Shown: one piece after another, positions 1 through 25,634 of the stretch
Layout: each line of letters opens with the position of its first letter
Position numbering within the stretch: the first letter of the stretch is position 1
Origin: Canna indica
Taxonomy: Eukaryota; Streptophyta; Magnoliopsida; Zingiberales; Cannaceae
Direction: 5' to 3'
DNA: 64,000 bases
NCBI GenBank assembly: GCA_034359265.1
Contig: CP136891.1
Span: 85,392,001-85,456,000, forward strand
Made by a program: the position numbers and the translations under genes
The notes under the pieces: generated by a model
Seen by the model: only the letters and a program-made list of their open reading frames with translations
What the model was told of the DNA's origin: nothing
Databases searched by the model: none

Positions 1-127
1 ATGATCATAGTTGTATTTCAGCATAGACTCTGCAATTTCTGCAATATTTCAGAATTAAGGATATAAATTTTAAAATTAGAAGCTTCTTTATTATACTGTG
101 ATTGACATAATAGTTTTTTCTTGGCAG

Positions 128-11904
<11,777 letters not shown>

Positions 11905-11905
<1 letters not shown>

Positions 11906-12454
11906 AACAAACTCAAGATACACCAGAGCAAGTGACAGAAACAAACTCAAGATACACCAGAGCAATGGACAGATTCATCAAATAAAAATTGATGAAAAAT
12001 GCAAGGATCAACCAAAAGCAGGTGTGGTTGACCTAGGAAGATTAATAGAATTTTTGTATTGTACCACTTTGTATGTTTATTACTTGTTAGGATGATATGA
12101 TTTATACTTGTAATACAAGTTGACGAGGATTGCTCAGTTTACTCTCATGTTAGTAATACAAGTTGACGAGGATTGCTCTTTTGAGTAGTTAAAAATTATA
12201 TTTTACAGTTTATGAAATTATAATTATAATACAAATTATATTTTACAGTTTCTTATTTCTTATGCCAAATCATAATTCCCGTGCATAAAAGAAGTTGCAG
12301 GCAACAAGTATCAATTATTTATTATTTCCAGTACGGAATGTTAATAGTCGATAAAAGAAGGCAGACAACAATAAGTACACGATATTAAGGAGCGCGGATA
12401 GAATGTACACGTTTTCAGATCTTATTTACATCGCTTATCATTTGGTTTAAGCGC
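11905..12454. other. PKL/ATG8 convergent 3' region
   Basis: The 3' ends of PKL (plus) and ATG8 (minus) face each other across about 550 bp. The stretch opens with a 34-bp tandem duplication (units starting at 11905 and 11939). A PKL-like GVVDL motif lies in another frame at 12021-12035. A 25-bp word is repeated at 12112-12136 and 12154-12178. The rest is AT-rich and probably holds both 3' UTRs. I see no separate gene. Confidence 0.6.
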
Positions 12455-14650
<2,196 letters not shown>

Positions 14651-14880
14651 GAGAACCTCGCCCTGCAATTCCACGAACAAACCGCATTATCGCATGGCAA
14701 ATTCTTAACGATAAGAACATAAGATTAAAAAGACAAAAAGAGAGAGAAACAAGCAAAGAAATTAAATATGCAGAAATCACGATTGGGAAACAAGATTACC
14801 CTCTGAATCGATCGACCGATTCCGGAATTGGGAGAAAGGGGATGAACGCTGCTCGAGCTGGGCAAATTGGTGGGTGATGG

Positions 14881-17800
14881 ATGGGTCTCCCTATAAGACG
14901 TACAGGGAACCCTGCCAAAGTCTTATTTTATACGCTAACTATTTAGCCCAAGCAACTACCCGACTTCTAATTCGAGAAAACAATCGGTTCCACAGGCTGC
15001 CCTTGGTAGGTCCTACAACGAATTAGAAGCCGGTACGGCAGTGAGTAAGAAACCGGTATTACTGAGGAGTCTGTAGCGTGTTCTGTCAAAACTCTGCTGC
15101 TCTACGGATCGAGCACATGCCTTCGGAATTAAAGTACTTTATAGGCCCACCCACGCCAATGCAATTGTCTATGGCTCCAAATGGGCCCGTCAATAAATCT
15201 CCAATGACGTCGAAGGTTGCAAGACGAGTATTTTTTTCGGTGCCGTGATGTTTATTGAAACTGCTTGCTATAATTAATAACTGATAGGTTCTTACCAACG
15301 AGAAAAAGAAATAATTGAATAAAGAAATAATTGGAAAATTTAACGAGATATTTCTATGTATAAAAGTTTTTTTCTGTTAAAAAAAAGGAAATTTGATGAA
15401 TTCATCTCAAATTATACAGATCAATTAATAAATATATCTTAATTTTTTATTTACACTAAATATATCATAAATTTTTAAATTCATATTAATTATATTCACA
15501 GTCAAATATCTCTTAAGATATCACAATCCAGTCAGCATTAAAAAAATTATGTTATCAATAATTTACAACGTCGGCAAATGTCAACCTATGTTAATAATTT
15601 TTTTTAAAAGAATAAATCAGTATTTGAGAATTGATATGAATTCGAAAGTTTACGATAGATTGATCAATTTGCCTATAAATTAAGATAGATTCGTCAATTT
15701 TTTATTTTAAAAATTAATTTTATAGCATAATCATTGTAAGAGGTATATAGATGCAGAATTATACCCACAAGGTGCATTATATATATAAAGTATTACAACC
15801 ACGGATTCAACTCATATCTAATCACTGAGTTACCAGTTAAGCAATTTAGTGTACAAACATGATCAAAGGTTATGGCCAATGGCTTTTATCTCAAAAAAAA
15901 TTGATTAAATTTTAATTTTAATTTTTTTTATTAAATTGGTATTACAAATTAAAATATTTAATTTAATTTGTAAATGAATCGAAGCGATGTATATCCAAAG
16001 GTGTGAGAATCTACTTATCAAAATTTTTTTTTTTTTTTATTTAGCTGGCATCAAATGGATAAAATGAAGGAATTACACCTCTGTATTTTTTGGAGAGTAA
16101 AATACAATGACAAAAGAAAGTATAATTATTTATATTATAATGTATATTATTAATTTATACATATGATACAATGATAAAATATATTATATTGGAATATTAT
16201 AATAGTAGTATTGTAGTTATTATTAATTAAGAACCATTTATAAAATTATACTATATTTTTATTACAAAATTATACAATAGTTTTACAATTGAAGATTTAT
16301 ATTAGTTACTTAGTATATAGTTTTTAGAAAGTATATGATTGAACCAAACAAAATATACGAAGTTAATTCATGCGAATTTATAATTTCTTTGCTATCAACA
16401 AAATATATTGTTCTCGTAAAATTCACTAGTCTGGTTCCCACAAATACAAATGTCGCAAAAAAAAAATCTATAAATAAAAATTGCAATCTACTATTTGATT
16501 ATCTGCAATTATTTAAGTAAATTTGTAACTTGCACTTGCAAGTGTTTGATTAGCATCCACTTCAACTTATAATTTTCTTTCAAATTTAATTATTTTAAAA
16601 ATAATAGTTTATATTATATTATATTATCAATTTTGAACATGAATTGTGATGAAAATTTCAAAATATATATAACAAATTAAAAAAATTAAAAATTGATCAC
16701 ATGAAAAATATTTATAAGAAAAACGAAAATAATTTAAAATTACAAAAGTGAAACAAAAAATCATATGAGAATTAGTTAAAAATGAAAAGTAAAAGAAATC
16801 GTAAAAGATACCAAACATAGAAAAAAGTTATATGAAAATATTTAATAATTAAAACAAAATGTAGAATGATCATCTAAAAATTTGAAAATAAAATGATAAG
16901 AAAGTTATAAAAGAAAAAAAAGATGATATATATAAATTAATTTTTAAAAAATAAAAATTATAAAAATTCGTTAAAAAAACAATTTGAACATTAAAATTAA
17001 AAACCAAAAATCATAAAAATAAAAATAAAAATTAATTGAATGAAAAATAAAAACAAAAGCAATATAATTTTAAAAAATAAAATTAAAGTATATATTACCA
17101 AAATGATATTTTAAGTCCCCATTGGGCTCAAGAAGTCTAAAAAACTATTTACAATATGTAATTTAAAATTACAAGCTTTTTGGATTGTAATTCATTTTGC
17201 GGCATGTATTTTAATTCCAATTCAAAAATAATAAATGCTCAAAAATTAGAATCATAACCAAACGAACAAGTATATTTGTTTATTTGGTGCAATTAGAGTT
17301 GCAGCAATTCTATTTGCAACTAATCAAAGAGTCACTTAAATGAAAAATTTATTCATGAGAAGTATAAATTGTACATTGGGCAACAAAGCACGCCATCTCT
17401 TGCAATGACTACCATGAAGTTTCTAGATATTGAACGGATCTTGTTTCTGATTTCTATCATTTCTAATTATCTATTAAATCATATATATATTTATTTATTT
17501 ATTTATTTTTGGCAAAAAAATTTATAAATGAGTGTTCATTTAACTTGCGTAATAAAATGACAACACGAATATCAATCATTACAATTCTATTTATTAATTA
17601 ATATAAAAATATGATAGTTCATGTGTATATATATCTATTGCATTATTATGATAATATATACATTTTCTAAATATTTCGTCAGAATCTATATACTAAAATT
17701 AAATTAAGAAAGACAAATGTAAAAAATTAAAGTTGTGAAGTGAGATAGATGTCATATTACAAGTAAGAAAACACCCTAACATCGTATCATCTATCGACGC

Positions 17801-17947
17801 GAGATGCTTACAATTTTGGAGGGGAAAAGAAAAACTTAAAATATCCTTAATAGTAACTTAAACAAATTTCATATTTGGAAACATTAAACTCAAATTGGGG
17901 ATTTTTTCAGAGGGGTATGAAATTTTATTATGCCTAATTAATTTAAA
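14881..17947. other. ATG8 upstream and AT-rich intergenic DNA
   Basis: 14881 to about 15300 is the likely ATG8 promoter. It contains an inverted repeat (14961-14974 with 15019-15032, 13 of 14 pairs). From 15.3 to 17.9 kb the DNA is very AT-rich with poly(A)/poly(T) runs and simple TA stretches. No ORF shows recognisable protein motifs, and I see no RNA gene. Confidence 0.55.
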
Positions 17948-18416
17948 AGGTTAAGAATAATTTTTGTCATTGAACTATTGAAAATAGAGTAAAAATATAT
18001 CTAAACTCTTATTTGGTTGATTTTTATCCTTAAACAAACGAAAATAGTTGAAAAATACCCACAAACTATTGGAAATGAGTAAAAATACTCCTAAACTTAT
18101 TTTTTGATAAATTTTTTACCTTTAGACAAACGAAAATAGTTGAAAAATACTAGTATTTTTACTATTTTCTAAGAAAAAAACTCTTTCTAACTTTAGGCAT
18201 GGGTAAAAATATTAATATTTTTCAATTATTTTCGTTTGTCTAAAGATAAAAAATCTATCAAAAAATAAGTTTAGAAGTATTTTTATTCATTTCTAATAGT
18301 TCGAGATATTTTTCAATTATTTTCGTTTGTTTAAGGATAAAAATCGATCAGATAAGAGTTTAGAGGTATTTTTACTCCATTTTCAATAGTTCGGGAGCAA
18401 AAATCAACCTTAACCC
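17948..18416. mobile_element. 469-bp palindromic Mutator-type MITE
   Basis: Two arms of about 230 bp form an almost complete foldback: left end AGGTTAAG, right end (reversed) GGGTTAAGG. A perfect 9-bp duplication, TAATTTAAA, flanks it (17939-17947 and 18417-18425); 9 bp is the Mutator-superfamily size. Each arm also contains an internal direct repeat (AAACAAACGAAAATAGTTGA-like, twice per arm). There is no coding sequence. Confidence 0.82.
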
Positions 18417-18425
18417 TAATTTAAA

Positions 18426-18934
18426 TCTACCACGTTAATATTAGTTCAATATCAATCCTTTCATGAAAATATTAATTCAATATTCTTAGTAAATTAGGCA
18501 ATCTTGTCAAGGTATGTTCTTAAATCGAACTAACTCAAAATTCTTGATTGCTTCCTTGAGCAACCATTTTCCTCGTAATTTTAAAATCATTAGTTTTAAG
18601 ATATGAGTATAAACCATGGAAAAGATTACGTTGCACATGTAAAAATGTTTCGTAGGATGGATCATATAACAACGTAAAGTGCACAATAAATACATCCTCT
18701 ACGTAGCTTAGCATTTCTTCAAGCACATAGTGGGTAGAGATCTAGGCTTGACGGCTCCTCACTTCAATACTGACCACGCCACTAAGTCGATGATCTAGTG
18801 CAAAGCGTATGGAAAATCAAAAAACATGATCTCACTCGAAGTGGAACTTTATGACGTTAGAAATGTGGTTACCATATGTCAATACCACTAAACCACACTC
18901 CATATCCTTCGTGATTCATGTCTTTTCTATCCAT
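18426..18934. other. intergenic, unassigned
   Basis: About 500 bp between the palindromic MITE and the first array unit. A minus-strand ORF of 63 codons (18535-18726) contains a plausible but unrecognised sequence. It may be part of a decayed element from which the neighbouring array grew. I cannot support a gene. Confidence 0.35.
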
Positions 18935-19066
18935 CACGTGATATGCTCATTTCTTGCTTATCATTGGCATTAAAATGACTCATAGGCATGAAATATACAT
19001 GGTGGCATCTACATACTCATAGGCATTTCAAACGACTCGAGATGAATGATGTGCCTAATAAATACA
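18935..19066. repeat. left fragment of the 217/117-bp tandem array
   Basis: This stretch matches the array units further right (TTTCTTGC, CATACTCATAGGCATTTCAA, CGAGATGAATG, CCTAATAAATAC). It is cut by the hAT element that begins at 19075. It continues at 21921 after the hAT target-site copy, so the array existed before the transposon landed. Confidence 0.8.
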
Positions 19067-19074
19067 CGTTAATA

Positions 19075-21920
19075 TAGAGGTGCAACGGGCTGGGCCCGCC
19101 CATGGGCGGGCGCGAGCCCGGCCCGGCACGGCTGTGCCCAGGAGACGGGTCGGGCTCGCCTCCTGGGCACGCGGCCCGTGCTAGGCACGGCCCGCAGTCG
19201 GATCGTGCTCGACACGACACGCGAGGCGAGCACGGGGTAGGCCTGGTCCGGCGCGCGCTAGACTTGGCTCGGGCCGGCCGATAATGTTTTTTTTAAAAAA
19301 TTTATAAATACTCATTTTCTTCTTCATTTCTTTTATCTTCATCTTCAACTCTTTCTCTCAACTCTCAACCATCTAAGTTCATTTACAATTATTCTCAACA
19401 ATATTTTAAGTTCATCAAGGAGACAAAGATTCAAGATTGCTGTCAATTTTTTTTAATCTCTTCAATTTATTTCATTGATTAGTATAATATTTATACTTCT
19501 TATATTTTTAATTTTTACTAATGGCGGATGGAAATTTTTCAGATAATACTCCACAAATTGGATCAAATATGTTAAAAGAAATGTCTCCTGCTACTCCTAC
19601 CACTCAACAAAATCAAAATATAGAGATAAGTTCATCTATTAATTTATGTACATCAGGTAGAAAAAAAAGTATGGTATGAGAATATTTTAAAAAAATTATT
19701 GAAGCTGATGACACCATAACAACAGCCCGGTGCAAAAAATATCAAAAAATTCTTTTGACTTCAACAATAGGAGGAACTGGTCATTTATTACATCATGCAA
19801 AGGGTCATGACAATAAGGTTGCACAAGCTCAATAAATTCTTAATTTATCTCCTTATGGTTTAACAGCTTTTTCGTATAATCATGATTTTCAACGTCGAGA
19901 ACTTGCAAAATTAATTGTTCAAAGTGAATCTCCTTTTAGTTTTGTTGATCAACCAAGATTTTCTAGTTGGATTCAAAATACTTTACAAATCAAAATATAA
20001 AAAATTAACTCGAAATACAATGAAAAGTGATGCCTCAGAATTATTTTTTATATATAGAGAAAATATAATAACTAGTTTTCAAAATAATAAATCAAAAAAT
20101 TCTTTAACATCTGATGTTTGGTCTAGTCAACATACTACTAATTCTTACATTTGTGTTACTGCACATTGGATTAAAGAAAAAATTATTTTGCAAAAAAGAA
20201 TAATTAGTTAATTTTAAAGTTTTTGAATATCCACACACTTCTGTTGTCATTTTTTCTGCTATTAGATTTGCAACATCTTTCTATAATATAAATGATTAAA
20301 AAAATTGATTAGTTTTGATAATTCTAGTAATAATAATGTTGATATTCCCCCCTTATACAATTATTTAAGCCAATATTAGATGGTGAATTATTTCATGTTC
20401 ATTGTGTTTGTCATGTTCTTAATTTATGTGTACAAGATGATTTAAAACTAGTAAATATACATGTAGAAAAAATAAGAGATGTTATTAGATATATGCGTTC
20501 TTCAAAAGCAAGAACTCAAGAATTTAAAAAATTATGTCAATCTTTTAATAAACCATTTAAAAAATTTAATGGTGAAGTTATTACTAGATGAAATTCAACA
20601 TATCATATGCTTATGTATACTACAAGATATTAAGACATCCTTACAATATTTTACAATAAAAATATGTCTGATGATCCAATTAATGATAATGATTGGTTAG
20701 TTGCTGGGCATATTACTCAAATTTTAGAGCTTTTTAATAAAGCTACCGAATAACTTTCTGGTGTTTATTATCTTATATGTAATTTAACACTTTCACATAT
20801 AGTTCGTATTAGTGAAGTATTTTCTTCATATAAACATCACCCTTTATTTGCATAAATTATTTTTTTAATGAAATCTAAATTTAAAAATATTGGTCAGATA
20901 TACCTACTTTATTTTGTTTAGCAATATGTTTAGATCCTACGATGAAAATTAATGGTTTAAATATATTGTTAGATGATTATTATAAGATTATGGAATTAGA
21001 TAATGTCGAAGAATTTTTTTTAAAAATTTTGAATTTATTGAATTATATGTTTGTATTTTACTCTACAAAATTTGATGATACAATTACAAATAAGACAACA
21101 TCTTCTTTTTTCTAGATTAAGAGATGATAGTGGAAATAGTATGAATTCTCAACTTGGTCATAGGATAAAAAAACTAAATCTATTAATTTTAATAAATTCT
21201 TTTTTCTAGATCATAATCATTCTGAAGAAATAGATGATAATGAGATTTTAGCATGATGGAAAAAATAAGAAAATGTGTATCCTATTATTTCCATCATGAC
21301 ACGTGATATACTAACTGTTCATGTATCTACAGTAGCTTCCTAGTCTTATTTTAGTGCAGGAAATAGAATTCTCGACGAAAGAAGGAGCCGAATGAGTACA
21401 AAAATGGTTGAAATGTGTATTTGCTTAAAAGACTGGTTTGATGCTGAAGATAGATTACAAGATAAGGGATGACACAACACTTCATCATCAGGAGAGGAGG
21501 AAGCTCAAACAAGCGAAGCTGGTGCTCCTGGTCCAAGTACAAGTTAATTCATCGGGACTACGGGTGATTAGAAATGTAAAAAGAATTACGTAGACCTGAT
21601 CCTTCTATAGTTAATCATTGGGGAGTACAAGTTTAGCTATAGAAAGTACGTAGGCAACCTTTTAAGTTGCAATTTATTATAATATTAAAAAAATTGTTTT
21701 ATCATTGGATGAATATTTTTGTATTAAAGATAAATAAAAATTTAATTATAATTTAATTTTAAAAATATTTTTATTAATTTGTACTGCATTACAATGTTAC
21801 ATATAAAAAAGTATTAAAATATATATAATAAAGCTTAGTATAATGACTTGGGCCCGGGCTGGGCTTGTCCCCTGCACTGTCGGGTCGTGCCGTGCCTGGC
21901 ACGGCCCATTGCCACCTCTA
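19075..21920. mobile_element. hAT transposon, complete ends, dead transposase
   Basis: The 2846-bp element starts TAGAGGTG and ends CACCTCTA on the same strand. Both ends carry GC-rich GGGCC/GGCACGGC subterminal DNA of 100-200 bp. A perfect 8-bp target duplication, CGTTAATA, lies at 19067-19074 and 21921-21928, the hAT superfamily size. The target lies inside a unit of the tandem array. The interior is AT-rich and holds the transposase pseudogene listed separately. The perfect duplication contrasts with the decayed gene. Confidence 0.88.
19521..21546 (+). pseudogene. hAT transposase pseudogene
   Basis: Reading starts MADGNFSDNTPQIGSNMLKE and passes through a degenerate BED-type zinc finger (ARCKKYQK, GGTGHLLHHAKGH; the second cysteine of CxxC is Tyr). 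Middle parts recall hAT transposases (SDVWSSQHTT, VHCVCHVLNLC). The C-terminal dimerisation region is clear (YPIISIMTRDILTV, FSAGNRILDERRSR), with a stop at 21544-21546. Several in-frame stops and frame changes break it. At least two stops are TGA where Trp is expected (after KKSMV; within EILA-stop-WKK), as G-to-A change would give. It cannot make an intact transposase. Confidence 0.85.
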
Positions 21921-23639
21921 CGTTAATAGCTTGAAATTTCAAAATAATAAATATCACGGAATATTTTAGTAATGATCATTATAATAAGGACATCCATTAA
22001 TGAACCGGTCGTTTTACCTATTGTCGCCCAATAAAATCATGCTAATAGTGTGAAATATCAAAATAATAAATAGCATAGTACATTGTAGTAGTGATCATTA
22101 ATAAAAAGAACATCCATCGGTGAATCATTTTTTGCTCATTTCTTGCGTATCACTAGCATTCCGCCTGCATAGTGTATGAAATAGGCATGATAACATCTAC
22201 ATACTTATATGCATTTCAAACTATCAATACGAGATGAATGGTGTGCCCAAAAAATACATGCTAATAACGCCAGATATCAAAATAATAAATAACATATACC
22301 GTACATTGAAGTAATGATGATTAATAAAAAGAACATCCATAAATAAATGGTTATTTTATCCATTTCTTGCCTATTAATGACATTCTGCCTACATAGCCTA
22401 TATAATAGGCACGATGACATCTACATACTCATAGGCATTTCAAACGGTACGAGATGAATGGTGTGCCCAATAAATACACGCTAATAGTGCAAGCTATCAA
22501 AATAATAAATAAAATAATATTTGTTAGTAATAATAATTAATAAAAAGAACATCAATCAATGAACCATTACTTTATCTATCGTCCCCCAATAAATACATGC
22601 TAATAGGGGCGATATATCAAAATAATAAATAACATAATACATTGAAGTAATAATAATTAATAAAAAGAACATCCATCTTATTTTGGCATTTTCTGCCTAT
22701 AACTAGCATTCTGCCCACGTAGTGTAAAAATTAGGCATGATGGGATCTAAGTATTCATAGGCATTACAAACGACTCGAGATGAATGATTTGCCTAATAAA
22801 TACATGCTAATAGCGCGAGATATTAAAATAATAAATAACATAGTATATTTTAATAGTAATAATTAATAAAAGTAACCTCCCCCGATGAACCATTCTTTTG
22901 CCCATTTCTTGCCTATCACTAGCATTTCACCTACATAGTGTATGAAATAGGCATGATGACATCTATGTGCTCATAAGCATTTCATACGACTCTAGATGAA
23001 TGGTGTGTCCAATAAATACATGCTAATATCGCGAGATATCAAAATAATAAATAACATAGTATTTTTAGCAATGATAATTAATAAAAAGAATATTTTTAAA
23101 TGAACTGTTATTTTACCTACCGTTGCCCATCAAATACATGCTGATAGTTCGATATATCAAAATAATAAATTACATAGTACGTACATTGAAGTAATGATAA
23201 TTAATAAAAAAAGATCACCTATATCAATGAACCGTTATTTTGCCCACTTCTTGCCTATCGCTGGTATTCCACCTACATGGCGTATGAAATAGGCATAATG
23301 AGATATCGCTGGCATTTCAAACAACTTGAGATGAATGGCGTGCCTAATAAATACATGCTAATAGTGCGAAATATCAAAATAAAAAATAACATAGTACATT
23401 TGAGTAATGGTAATTAATAAGTTTACCTATTGTCACCCAATAAATATATGTTAACGGCGCAAAATCTCAAAATAATAAATCACATAGTTACATTTTAGTA
23501 TTGATAATTAATAAAAAGAACATCCATCAATAAACTCTTATTTTACCTACCGTTGTCCAATAAATACATGCTAATAGCGCGAGATATCAAAATAATAAAC
23601 AACACGTTACATTGTGGCAATGGTAATTAATAAAAATGA
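21921..23639. repeat. main block of the 217/117-bp tandem array
   Basis: This is an AT-rich minisatellite-like array. The anchor word AATACATGCTAATAG (variants allowed) recurs near 22031, 22251, 22471, 22586, 22795, 23011, 23130, 23346, 23440 and 23557. Spacings are thus about 220, 220, 115, 209, 216, 119, 216, 94 and 117 bp. Long units carry an extra block of about 100 bp (CCCATTTCTTGCCTATCACT, TAGGCATGATGACATCTA, CATAGGCATTTCAAACGA) that short units lack. All units share ATCAAAATAATAAATAACAT and AATTAATAAAAAGAACATCC. No long ORF is present. Confidence 0.85.
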
Positions 23640-24017
23640 GAGATAATAGACTAAAAAATCAAAATGTTTGCAGAAATTTTACGTTCTACCCGTGTTTTCA
23701 AATTTCGTGTGTAAATGCACAACATTTACTTCTATTTATGTCATCTATCAAATCGTCACGCGTCGTCTCAACTTAGCTGACGTGGAGGAAAACGGCGCTC
23801 GCATGGCTGATGCCTTCCTATGTGGCCACGCATAGTTGTGAGAGATCTATTATTAAAAAGAAATATATATATATAACTCCATATTTTTCTCTCTTTCTTT
23901 TCTTTTTCCTCCCACCTGCCGCCACTGCCGCCACCTCCTCCTCCTCCATCCCAAAGATCCGCAAGCGGAACCATCTCCCCCTCCGACAAGCAGGCATCCT
24001 CCCCCTACCACCACCAC

Positions 24018-24255
24018 TAGTACTCCCACAACCTTCGCTCCCTCCCCCACCACGGCGGGCAGTCCGTCGCTCGCCTCCTCTACGATTATTCCCGCGCCGC
24101 CTCCGATTTCACCCTCCTCACCCATGACTTCCTCCATCTCTCCACATCCTCCGGCATATGGCCTCACTAATCCTTCGCCTCAGACATCATCGTCGGCATT
24201 CTTGACACTGGCATCTACCCCTCCCGCACCAGCTTCGGTGACTCGTCTCTTCCCC
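24018..24255 (+). pseudogene. captured subtilase (S8) gene fragment
   Basis: One frame reads ARLLYDYSRAAS, then THDFLHLSTSSGIWP, a stop, then FASDIIVGILDTGIYPSRTS. This is the region around the catalytic Asp (DTG) of plant subtilisin-like proteases. The N-terminal and following parts seem joined by a deletion after DFTLL, because known proteins have more sequence there. The His and Ser parts of the triad are absent. It is a fragment inside the Pack-MULE, not a working protease. Confidence 0.8.
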
Positions 24256-24346
24256 GCCCCCTTCCTCTTGGCATGGCTCGTGCGAAAGCGGGATGACATC
24301 AGAGCAGAAGGTGAGGCAATCGGACAAGGACTCAAGGTGGTCTTCA

Positions 24347-24892
24347 ATGAGAAACATCATCATGTCCCTCTACCAGCCTTCCCACCTCGCCAGCCTCATC
24401 CCCACCATGCAGAGCTATATCAACTCCTTCTCCGACACCATCGACAAACTCCAATAGGAAAACGACGGCGACATCACATTCTTCGAGCTCAGCCTTCACT
24501 TTGCCATCGACGTCATTGGCAAGACCGCCTTCGGCATCGAGTTCAACCTCCTCAACGAGTCCAGCTCCTCCAAAGACCACCTCAACGTCATCGAGAATGG
24601 TGGCGGCGATGACGCTTCCACTTTCCTCAAGTAGCATACGTACTATGTGGCATCCCTCAAGATGGACCTCTCCAACTCCTTCTCCATCGTCCTGGGCCTC
24701 ATCGCTTCGGTGCTCCAGAAGTCGTGTCGCGAGATCCTCAGGCGAGTTCCTGGCACCGCCGACCACAAGCTTCAGTAGACCAATGAGAAGCTCTGTGACA
24801 GGATTGACACCATCATCTCGAAGCGATCCACGGAGGTGACGCGAGAGTCGAAGGATCTTTTAGTGGCTATAATGATCCCTTCTTCCACGTAG
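24347..24892 (+). pseudogene. captured MAX1/CYP711-type cytochrome P450 fragment
   Basis: One frame reads [63 protein letters not shown] and TNEKLCDRIDTIISKR. This follows the order and spacing of the N-terminal half of MAX1 (CYP711A), the strigolactone-pathway P450. Three in-frame stops, all TAG, break the frame, and it ends before the I-helix. The haem-binding cysteine region is missing. The family match is strong; the exact donor gene is unknown. Confidence 0.85.
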
Positions 24893-25197
24893 GTGAGGCA
24901 ATCGAACAAGCGCAGCAAAGTAGAAGAGCAGTCCATAGCAGGTGCTGGGGCTATCGCTTGATGAGCCCCGACCACCCCATCCACGGCCGGAGGGGATGAC
25001 CATTCGCCAGCCCAGTAGCGAGGTGTTCAAGCTATTCCATGGAGAGGGGACTTTGCCTTCTCGCATATGAAGAAGTAGTAGAGGAGGCTTCATTCGTGGC
25101 CGTCGAGGGAGGTGGACGACTTTGATGGCGACATGAACGCCGACGAAGTGATCTCGAGGATGTGCGCGCTAGCTGGAGAGCACGATGACATCGTCGC

Positions 25198-25330
25198 TTG
25201 CCACCTTCACTTCGCTGCCTGCACACATTCCTGCAATTTGTGGAGGCGGTGGGCGTCGCCCACGAGCAAGGAGTCGTTGTCGGCAACGTACGCCAATGGC
25301 ACCATGCTGGGCGCAGAGATCGTCAGCACC
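25198..25330 (+). pseudogene. possible captured SPA-type gene fragment
   Basis: One frame reads CLHTFLQFVEAVGVAHEQGV followed by VVGNVRQ. It resembles the stretch of SPA (suppressor of phyA-105) family proteins that reads roughly ECFHVFRQIVE...AHSQGIVV.NVRPS in the kinase-like domain. The match is short (about 30 residues) and ends in low-complexity Glu/Lys codons. Function as part of a chimeric transcript is conceivable but nothing shows it. Confidence 0.45.
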
Positions 25331-25634
25331 TGGATGTGCAGCAGATCTTTGGGATGGTGAAGGAGGAGGAAGAAGAGGAGGAGGAGAAGAAGAAATAAAA
25401 AAAATGTGGCAGCAGTTGGGAGGAAGAAGAGAAGGTGGAGCTATCAGCCACGTATAACGCCGTCAGGCCACGCAAGCGCCGTTTACTTCCACGTCAGTTA
25501 AGTTGAGACGACGCGTGACGATTTGATATATGACATAAACGAAAGTAAATGTTGTGTATTTACAGACGAAATTTGAAAACGCGTGTAGAACGTAAATTTT
25601 TTGCAAATCTTGTGATTTTTTAGTCTATTATCTC

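Larger units (their letters stand above)
23640..25634. mobile_element. Pack-MULE, 1995 bp, carrying host gene fragments
   Basis: The terminal inverted repeats are about 165 bp long and roughly 90% alike. Both begin GAGATAATAGACTAAAAAAT and include CAAATCGTCACGCGTCGTCT and GACGTGGA. A 9-bp target duplication flanks the element (TAAAAATGA at 23631-23639, TAAAAATAA at 25635-25643, 8 of 9 identical). GAGATAAT-type ends plus a 9-bp duplication are Mutator signatures. No transposase is present. The interior is GC-rich, unlike the AT-rich array around it, and holds fragments of at least two unrelated plant genes, probably three. Confidence 0.9.

Noticed and set aside
15080..15300. 70-codon minus-strand ORF (15086-15298) as an upstream gene
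   Set aside because: No recognised motif, and it lies in the probable ATG8 promoter.
19102..19284. GC-rich ORFs on both strands at the hAT left end
   Set aside because: They read through repeated GGGCC/CGGCC terminal DNA and give low-complexity Gly/Pro/Arg sequence.
24124..24612. 162-codon plus-strand ORF and 140-codon minus-strand ORF (24344-24766) inside the Pack-MULE
   Set aside because: Both are out of frame with the subtilase and P450 fragments and are Pro/Ser/Arg- or Glu/Val-rich, as expected from GC-rich DNA read in the wrong frame.
25340..25400. acidic poly-Glu/Lys tail as a protein domain
   Set aside because: It is a GAGGAG/GAAGAA simple repeat inside the Pack-MULE.
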